A stretch of DNA of 64,000 nucleotides, taken from NCBI RefSeq assembly GCF_019393635.1, contig NC_057867.1:68699492-68763491 (forward strand), in the 5' to 3' direction. The notes beneath the pieces were generated by a model. It searched no databases. It saw only the letters and a list, made by a program, of their open reading frames with translations, and was not told the origin of the DNA. This document shows positions 57,490-64,000 of this stretch, one piece after another. Made by a program: the position numbers and the translations under genes. This DNA is from Dromiciops gliroides (lineage: Eukaryota > Chordata > Mammalia > Microbiotheria > Microbiotheriidae). The stretch's first letter is position 1. The number at the start of each line of letters is the position of its first letter.

Positions 57490-57606
57490 GGGATTGGCCT
57501 CCTGATCCTTGAAAGCAGGGTTGGCAAAGGTCTGAGGATCCTCCAGATCAGAGGGTTCCCCTCCTTAGCTAACTTGGCTCTGTAGCTCCTCCAGCCTGTC
57601 CTTCAT
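57490..57606 (-). other. In-frame upstream part of the syntaxin gene with the canonical start peptide, interrupted by a stop
   Basis: Upstream of the ATG at 57489 the same frame runs back 39 codons to an ATG at 57606 in a fair context (A at -3). It reads MKDRLEELQSQVS, then TAA at 57565-57567, then GGEPSDLEDPQTFANPAF and on to the main ORF. MKDR(L/T)xEL is the usual first peptide of syntaxins 1, 2, 3, 11 and 19. Counting from 57606 gives 300 codons, close to the usual 285-300. The boundary where exon 1 ends in intron-bearing syntaxins is contiguous here, supporting an intronless origin. The start at 57489 (G at +4 but C at -3) would leave out the N-peptide that contacts Sec1/Munc18 proteins. 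Options: recent loss of the N-terminus, a short upstream ORF followed by reinitiation, a sequencing error, or a pseudogene caught early. Confidence 0.7.
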
Positions 57607-58340
57607 CTTGGCCTCCAGCTGCTGGCCACATCTGGGGCAGCGGGCAGCGACACACACACACATTGGCTCTGTTCAGCAGTGTGGGGAGACAGGGACAGCA
57701 AGGACTGGTGCGTCAGGGGAAGCTATTAAAAAGTCTTTCCTCCCTGGGCAAGCAAATATTGACAGAGCCAACAGGCCCCATGATGTTGATTTAGGGTCAT
57801 GTGCTTGAAGAAGACAGGCTGGGCTGGATTGTCTGCCAGAAAAAGGCCTACGGGCCTGACTTGTCAAGGACAGTTAGGACATCTGGCCAGGCTCCAGAAT
57901 GCAAGGCAGAGAGGGGGTAAAGAATGGGGCCGGGGTCCTGGCCTGAATCACCTCCTCTCCCATGGCATCATGCCCGAGGTTCAAGGGGTACTCCTGTACA
58001 GGCAATGGGGGAAAGACCATAGGATTGAGAGCTGGGGCCTGAGAAGGAGAGTTTTCCCAGGCTCTGCCTGTCACTGCCTCAGGTCCAGGAGTCAAGGGAG
58101 TCCCATGGTCTGGCCAGCATGGGGTATCAGCCCAAAATGCTCGCTGAAAGGGATGTTCTTTCCCAAGATTGTGGAGCCCAGCAGGGCCAACACAGGCAGA
58201 TCTATGTACTTGGAAAAGTCTGGCTTCATCTCCACCCTTTCCTTCACCTCCCCTTCAGGCTTCAATATATCCTGACACATACTGATACATCCATACCTGG
58301 GTCTCAGTCTCTGCATCTGTAAAATGAGGCCTTACAGGGT
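57607..58340. other. Largely unique sequence upstream of the syntaxin gene
   Basis: This would hold the promoter or 5' UTR of the minus-strand gene. Only the last 50 bases look repetitive (the end of a MIR, near 58290-58335). Minus-strand ORFs of 74 codons (58092-58316) and 73 codons (57874-58095) abut in different frames. I recognise neither. No TATA box or CpG-rich stretch is obvious. Confidence 0.4.
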
Positions 58341-58660
58341 TGGGGGTGGGGGGAAGAGGCAGCCAATTCAATAAGAGGCTTCAAGACTGAAAGCCAAGAG
58401 ACACACCAGTGGGAATGCTTAAAGACATGCCAGCTACTGTTATTGTTAGAGCTGGGCTTTCTAACAAGTGAAGCCAGGCAGATAATCTTTGTTCGTGGGA
58501 TACAACATTACTCTGATCAGGAGAACAGAGAGACTTTCCCCTAGAAGATACCTCAGAACCCAAACGTTTCATTTTACATATTCAGAAACTGAGGACTAGA
58601 GAGGGGAAGTCTCCCACGTTTGCCTTTTTATCAGGGGTCTACTAAAGATAAAAGGATAGC
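58340..58660. other. Unrecognised, with MIR scraps
   Basis: ATTCAGAAACTGAGGACTAG (58580) is MIR-like. The rest is unknown. Confidence 0.35.
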
Positions 58661-58665
58661 TCTGA

Positions 58666-58808
58666 GGGGCAGCTAGGTGGTGCAGTGGATAGAGCACAGG
58701 CCCTGAATGCAGGAGAACCTGAGTTCAAATCCGACCTCAGACCCTTGACACTAGCTGTGTGACCCTGGGCAAGTCACTTAACCCCAATTGCCTCACAAAA
58801 AAACAAAC
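58666..58808 (+). mobile_element. WSINE1-like CORE-SINE
   Basis: AAAGGATAGCTCTGA at 58651-58665 and AAAGGACAGCTCAGA at 58809-58823 (two mismatches). Confidence 0.88.
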
Positions 58809-58824
58809 AAAGGACAGCTCAGAA

Positions 58825-59620
58825 GACTTAGAAGAAGTACCACGTCAGGGCAGTTGGTGGAACGATTCCTTGGTGACAAGGGTGGAGCTGAAGCCTAAGC
58901 AATAAAAACCCAACCAACTGGTTGATGAGCAGATTTTTTTTTCAAAAGTATCATAAGATCCTAGAGCTAGAAATAATGAGTCTGTGTTGTCTTCCACCCC
59001 TCCCCAGTCATCATCTCTTGTGACTCAACTGCCCTCTCATGCCCCATTCCATCCCATCTCTTATCATCTTCCTAGGGGGCTATGGACTTCCTTTGACAAG
59101 GGCACTCATTCTGAAGGAAGTCCAGCCTGGGCAGCTCAGTTAACCACCCCAATGCTGGCATATTCTCTGCTCAGTATCCAGAATGTCAACTACCTGATGG
59201 TCCAGTATCATAGAAAGTCAAGTGTGGATAAAACCTCGGAGATCATCATTTTACAGCTAAGGAAACTGGAACCCAGAGAGATGGCAAGCTTGAGTTGAAG
59301 ACAGTTGAGCTAAAGCTAGGATCCTGGCTTCCTGATTTCTCCATTAGATCACAATGAAGATGAGGTCATGACCCCTTCTGTAGTGGACTAAGGGGAGAGA
59401 AATGGGCTCCTTCCCTTTCTCTGTAGCTGCCAGGTTGAGACCCACCACTGTGATATCAGCAGGACAGAGGCATGCCCAAAAGGGAAGTAAGTTGGTACCT
59501 ACCTGAGATCTGATCCAATGGCGACATCTTCTACTGCTAGAGGTATGTGCATATCTCTGTGTTAGACATTGCCCACTGTCCTCTCCTGCCTCAACTTGGG
59601 CTCTGCCACTTGGTAGCTGT
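58825..59620. other. Mostly unrecognised
   Basis: A MIR-like stretch lies at about 59200-59300 (ACAGCTAAGGAAACTGGAAC). No gene recognised. Confidence 0.35.
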
Positions 59621-59624
59621 GTAA

Positions 59625-59850
59625 TTCCATTCACTTCAGCAAACATTTATGACATGCCTAATATGTACAAGGCTGCGGGCTAGGAGATGTCAGGAGATGA
59701 ACCCCCCGAAGAGCTTCCATTCTACCTAAAATATACAACATGCACAGAGGTAAATGAAAATTAGGCAATTTTAAGAAGGAGACAGCACAATAAAAACTGG
59801 GAGGATCTGGGAAGGCTTCAAGGAGGGGGCACCTGAGCTGAATACTGAAG
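59625..59850 (+). repeat. Old unassigned dispersed repeat, 5' and middle part
   Basis: TTCAGCAAACATTTATGACA and GGGAAGGCTTCAAGGAGG. Confidence 0.55.
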
Positions 59851-59854
59851 CATG

Positions 59855-60092
59855 GAATAGTGGATAGAATGGAAGGTGGGAAGACCTGAGTTCAAATCTG
59901 GCCTCTAACACTAGCTATGTGACTCTGGACAAGTCCCTTCACCCTGTTTGCCTCAGTTTCTTCATCTGTTAAATGAGCTGAAGAAGGAAATTGCAAACCA
60001 CTCCAGTATTCAGTATTTGCCAAGAAAACCCTAAATAGGGGTCATATGGAGTCAGACACAGCTGAAAAACAACTGAACAACAACAACTTCAG
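59855..60092 (+). mobile_element. RTE-tailed CORE-SINE (MAR1-like)
   Basis: GAGTTCAAATCTGGCC, then GCAAACCACTCCAGTATTC and ACTGAACAACAACAAC. Same family as 55735-55975. Confidence 0.82.
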
Positions 60093-60214
60093 TTTTCTAA
60101 ACAGCTGCCAGTGGATGTGTCTATACCACACAAAGTCTCAGACACCTCCATGTGGCTCATCAGGTTGATCAACTCCCTGCACAGTCCCTGTTATCTCTGA
60201 AACTAAAATACCAA

Positions 60215-60515
60215 TTCTCAATCAAGGAGGTAATCCCCTCATTTTACAGTTGAGGAAACTGAGGACCAAAGAAATTAAGTGACTTAGCCAAGTTCACACA
60301 GAGAGTATCACAGCAAAGATTTGAACCCAGATCTTCTCATTCCAAATCCAGGGCTGATGCCACTGTAACGTGCTGCCTATAAAGAATGAATATCAAATTC
60401 CTATTAGAGATTATCATTGCTTCAAATGAGATAATGTTTGTAAAGCACTTCACATAGTGCCTATAACATGCCCAGCACTTAAGAAATGCTTATTAAAAAT
60501 TGTCCATATGGGGTG
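60215..60515. repeat. MIR antisense (60230-60375), then a sense CORE-SINE end
   Basis: GTTGAGGAAACTGAGGACC and TTGTAAAGCACTTCACATAG. Confidence 0.65.
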
Positions 60516-60519
60516 GCTA

Positions 60520-60750
60520 AATGAGAGAACTATTGTCACGTGAGAAACAGAAAATATCAATTAAAAACTAAAGAAAAACAAACAAAAAAGAAATAATCAC
60601 TGCTTTGGTTATCTTCAGTTATCAGCTCCCACTCCCGGTACTAAGTCTTCCTTTCACTTCCTGGGCTGGGGAATTCCTACACACTCTCATAACTTATAGA
60701 GTATGGATGGAGGAAGTTTGATTTGAACAGTGCAGTGTTCCTCAAGAGAG
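60520..60750. other. Unrecognised sequence
   Basis: Nothing recognised. Confidence 0.3.
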
Positions 60751-60755
60751 ATGGA

Positions 60756-60907
60756 GGGGGCAGCTAGGTGGCACAGTGGATAAAGCAGTAGCCCTGGATT
60801 CAGGAGGACCTGAGTTCAAATCTGGCCTCAGACACTTGATAGACACTTACTAGCTGTGTGACCCTGGGTAAGTCACTTAACCTTCATTTCCCCGGGGGGG
60901 GGGGGGA
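60756..60907 (+). mobile_element. WSINE1-like CORE-SINE with a G-run in place of its A-tail
   Basis: Normal body with an extra TAGACACT unit in the core (60839-60846). It ends in a run of about 14 G from 60893. No duplication could be seen. Confidence 0.87.
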
Positions 60908-60909
60908 GC

Positions 60910-61690
60910 GCAAAACCTCTGCGGTTCAATTAGTTCAGAGGCTAAGCAAGAGTCATCAGAGTTGTTTTCAGTTTCTAGTAAGCACTGGGCATCAGCAGAT
61001 GGTGGCCACTTTGCAGCTGGCCTTGGACATGAGTAGTATTACCAACCACACTGGCATCTCCTCCCCATGCTGACTAGATATGCACTGTGCCCAGGAGTCT
61101 GGGTTTTCCCAAAGGCCATAATATACACCCAATCTCCTTTTCTATTCTCCTCAGATGAGATGAAGGCTAGCATGTCACCTGTCTCCCCAGCACCATACCC
61201 AGGGCCATCCTGTATGAGAATAATGCCCTAGAATCAGCCTCCCAGTATTCCTCCCCTGATCATCCAGGCACTTGGGAGACTCACAAAGGCTACCCCTGCC
61301 CCCAGCTTAGACAGACAGGCATGAAAGACAGTTTATGTGAAGGCACAGAGATGGAAGACAGGGAAAAAAGCCTCAGCTTCCTCACCTGTAAAATGGGGGC
61401 ATTGATCCCCTGCCCCAATACTGAGAGGATCTAATAAGATAATGGATGGGAAAGTCTTAGGACTGGCACTGGTGATACACAAGGTAGACTTCTTAGGAGT
61501 TTGAAAGACACTTTAATGGATTTTTTTCTGCTTGACTAACAGCACAAGATCCCAAGTAAAGGTTAACTGAAACTCTTGACTCACGTCACATTGTGCGAAA
61601 AGAGATGAAGCAATATTCAGATAAAAATGTGGGCTGGAGAATGCCACATTTCAGTAGACATTTGATATTGAAAAAAAATTCTCTCACTGA
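60910..61690. other. Mostly unrecognised
   Basis: MIR-like at 61365-61450 (CTCACCTGTAAAATGGGG). Otherwise unknown. Confidence 0.35.
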
Positions 61691-61751
61691 CAGAGAAGAA
61701 AGAGGAGAGAGAGAGGGAGAGAGATGAGCGAGGGAGAGAGGGAGGGAGGGG

Positions 61752-61826
<75 letters not shown>
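61690..61826. repeat. (GA)n microsatellite
   Basis: A mixed GA/GGGA start, then about 35 pure GA units at 61755-61826. Confidence 0.97.
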
Positions 61827-61828
<2 letters not shown>

Positions 61829-62014
61829 GCCAGGGTAATAAGAGAGAATTTGACTTGGTGATTGTCCCAGGGATATTCCCCTTCTCAGAACTTCAGGTCA
61901 CAATCCCAGGAGACCTCCAGCCCTTCTAAGAAGCTGGACAAGGCTGACTGGGAAGACCTGGAGATCATACCATAAAAAATAGCACCACCTAGGAGATAAT
62001 AGTGACTCACTAAA

Positions 62015-62165
62015 TTGGGAATCAGAGGATTAGAGTGTGAAGGTTGCCTCTGCCACTTCTTTCTTGTTGGATGACACTGGACAACTCTCTGTTTCCCTAT
62101 CTGTAAAATGGGAGGGCTGTATTAGATGACCTTTAGGTCCCTTCCAACTCTAATGACCTGTGTTG
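62015..62165 (+). repeat. MIR CORE-SINE
   Basis: TGTAAAATGGGAGGGCTG and TAGGTCCCTTCCAACTC. Confidence 0.65.
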
Positions 62166-62169
62166 TAAG

Positions 62170-62550
62170 GTTTCTTTGGCTTTAACATTCCATGTTCTGA
62201 AGTCTCTAATATTCTCTGTTTTATGAGTTTATGAACCAGTGGTGAGCTGACTGGTGATTAGAAATTTTAATGGGGCCCAAAAGGGATTTTACAAATGCTC
62301 TTCTAAGAAAAAAAATGCCATTGCTTATTATCAGCTAAGTCTGTTCCAGGTTCAACTATTCATTCATAAAGTGTCCATATTACTAACCAAAATGCTCAAC
62401 ATTATCCATCTATGAAGCCAAAGTTGAGTCTATTGGTCAGAATTTAAGGAAAAAGAAAATCCATTTGTTCAGGAGATTGAAAAATTGGCTATTGTGAAAT
62501 AAGTCCTTGGCACTTTGAACATTATAAGCAATTTTGGCTTGTTTAAAATG
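62170..62550. other. Unrecognised sequence
   Basis: Nothing recognised. Confidence 0.3.
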
Positions 62551-62554
62551 CTTC

Positions 62555-62735
62555 AGAAAGAGAATAAAAAGAGGAATCTTCACAACTAAGGCTAGGGAAA
62601 GAATTTTTAACCAAACAAGGAAAAGAGGAGATTGGAAAAAAGGACCAAGTAATGACATAAAATTTAAGAGGTTTTTTGCACAAACAAAATCAATGCAGCT
62701 AGGATATAAAGCAAAACTGACTATGGGGGGGGCAG
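62555..62735 (+). repeat. Probable L1 ORF2 fragment
   Basis: TTTTTTGCACAAACAAAATC and CAATGCAGCTAGGATATAAA parallel TTTTTGTATAAACAAAACC at 18972 in the large L1. Confidence 0.55.
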
Positions 62736-62739
62736 GGAA

Positions 62740-63570
62740 TCTTTGCATGCAATCTATGCATCAGGACAGACTTGCTTGTGAGCAATTTGTTGAAAGTAAT
62801 ACCGATTTGACTCTATCCTGTCTTCTACTGCAGATTTATCTCAATCTCTTTTTTTCCCCATATAAATAGTGGTTCACTAATGATATCCATACTTAGCCTC
62901 TCATTTCATTTCACTGCCTCTTCTAACCCTAACCCTTTTCTCCTAATCTGCTTTTTCAAGCTAAATTCCCAGAGCCTCCTACTTCAGTAGCCATTTGTGT
63001 GCAGGAAATAGAGGCTGCATCCATATTATTCTGTAGTTTAATGTAAAAATACCAGTAATATTATTCAAGGAAGATGTCTCTCTGCTAGAGAGACCTAGGG
63101 AATAAGGCAGGGTGAAGGTGGGCAGGAATGGAGGGGGGAACAGTACACAGAATATTATAGGTGAATGACAGATTTCTGAAATCTCAGGACTTGGCTCCTG
63201 GGTATCTCAGGTCTTCTCTTCTCTGAAGTGTTAGGTGAACAGGAATCACAACAGTTGGGGAGTTGGCTTCCCCAAAATAAACAAAAAGAGAAAACTCATC
63301 ACTAACTCTATGCAGAAGTGTGGCTGGCTTTGGCCTTGAAAATACTGGAAAATGCATCTGCTACTTAGGTCCTGGGAAGGTACGTTCAGCTAGGTAGCAT
63401 CAAGCTACCAGACAGGGAATGGTAAGTGCTACCAGGCCCCAAATGGTTGACCTCAAAATGGCTGTACACTCTTTCCTCCTCCCCCTCCCTCAAAGTAATT
63501 GCATCAATGTTCAGGGAAATAGCCCACTTAGCAAACTCACTTCTCCACACTGCCAGGGCTTTGATTTTGA
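62740..63570. other. Unrecognised sequence
   Basis: Nothing recognised over about 830 bases. Confidence 0.35.
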
Positions 63571-63573
63571 TTC

Positions 63574-63575
<2 letters not shown>

Positions 63576-63609
<34 letters not shown>
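63576..63609. repeat. (AC)n microsatellite
   Basis: About 17 AC units. Confidence 0.97.
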
Positions 63610-63610
<1 letters not shown>

Positions 63611-63870
63611 CGATTCTCACTCCCTGTCTTCTGCCCAGAGGCAAATCCTGAACCCTTCTGCCAAATGATTTCGTTTGCTACTCTGTAACAACCTATATTT
63701 GCTAGGACAGTCTGGTTCTCACATGGCCGGTGGGTGCAGACACCATAATACAGTCAAGCATCTTGTTTATGCTTTGCATGGTGTCATGGAGGGGTGGGAG
63801 CAGAAAGACTAGGAGAGATGGTAACAAATTACAGGAAAGTGCAAACTAAGGAATCTTCTTTTGGTTGAAG
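63610..63870. other. Unrecognised sequence
   Basis: Nothing recognised. Confidence 0.3.
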
Positions 63871-63872
63871 CT

Positions 63873-63918
<46 letters not shown>
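63873..63918. repeat. (GT)n microsatellite
   Basis: About 22 GT units. Reverse complement of the AC tract 260 bases upstream. Confidence 0.97.
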
Positions 63919-63919
<1 letters not shown>

Positions 63920-63934
63920 GAAAGAGCAGATAAA

Positions 63935-64000
63935 ATGTGACTTTGCATCCCACTACTTAGTAGCTGTGTGACCATGGGTAGATCATTTAACCTCTCTTGA
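63935..64000 (+). repeat. CORE-SINE cut by the window end
   Basis: TAGTAGCTGTGTGACCATGG and ATCATTTAACCTCTCTTG. Confidence 0.6.

Noticed and set aside
57233-57505. 90- and 104-codon plus-strand ORFs over the syntaxin
   Set aside because: Shadows of the minus-strand coding sequence, serine-rich from reversed codons.
58092-58316. 74-codon ORF upstream of the syntaxin
   Set aside because: Ends out of frame with its neighbour, no start context or domain. Kept only as a low-interest finding.

Overview
This window looks like intergenic or intronic DNA from a marsupial, most likely an Australian one (inference). The sequence shows at least 24 copies of one tRNA-derived CORE-SINE, with a head like GGGGCAGCTAGGTGGC, a B-box-like GAGTTCAAATC and a MIR-type core TACTAGCTGTGTGACC. 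Many copies have A-rich tails and intact target-site duplications (TSDs). This matches what I know of WSINE1, a family of Australian marsupials. Marsupial-type L1 3' ends, RTE-tailed CORE-SINEs, RTE and CR1/L3 LINE pieces, L2 and MIR fill most of the rest.

The only protein-coding gene I can support lies at 56704-57489 on the minus strand. It is a divergent, intronless Qa-SNARE (syntaxin) with recognisable Habc helices, a SNARE motif with the central glutamine, a C-terminal membrane anchor and a short lumenal tail. In the same frame just upstream sits the usual syntaxin start peptide (MKDRLEEL, start at 57606), cut off by a TAA at 57565-57567. The readable protein therefore begins at 57489 without the N-peptide.

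Layout: 1-5700 has L2 pieces, MIRs and two young SINEs. 5800-9000 has CR1 ends, an old L1 and an unnamed A/B repeat. 9000-13100 has two copies of an old dispersed repeat broken by a SINE-L1 chimera and microsatellites. 13500-15200 shows nothing I recognise. 15200-20050 has a CR1/L3 element followed by a 1.7-kb L1 3' end. 20050-26500 has an L2 with a nested SINE, an RTE piece and unrecognised sequence. 26500-33100 has SINEs, microsatellites, CR1 and an L1 with a nested SINE. 33100-36000 has RTE, the second A/B copy and CR1. 36000-46000 has MIRs, CR1, old repeats, a self-complementary GT/CT/AC tract and an L1 inserted into a CORE-SINE. 46000-56000 is richer in G+C to the eye, with L2, hAT-like pieces and dense plus-strand SINEs. 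56000-58300 holds the syntaxin gene, and 58300-64000 is again repeats and microsatellites.

I see no CRISPR array, operon, bacterial promoter, rRNA or functional tRNA gene. Coordinates of old repeats are approximate because they come from reading, not alignment.
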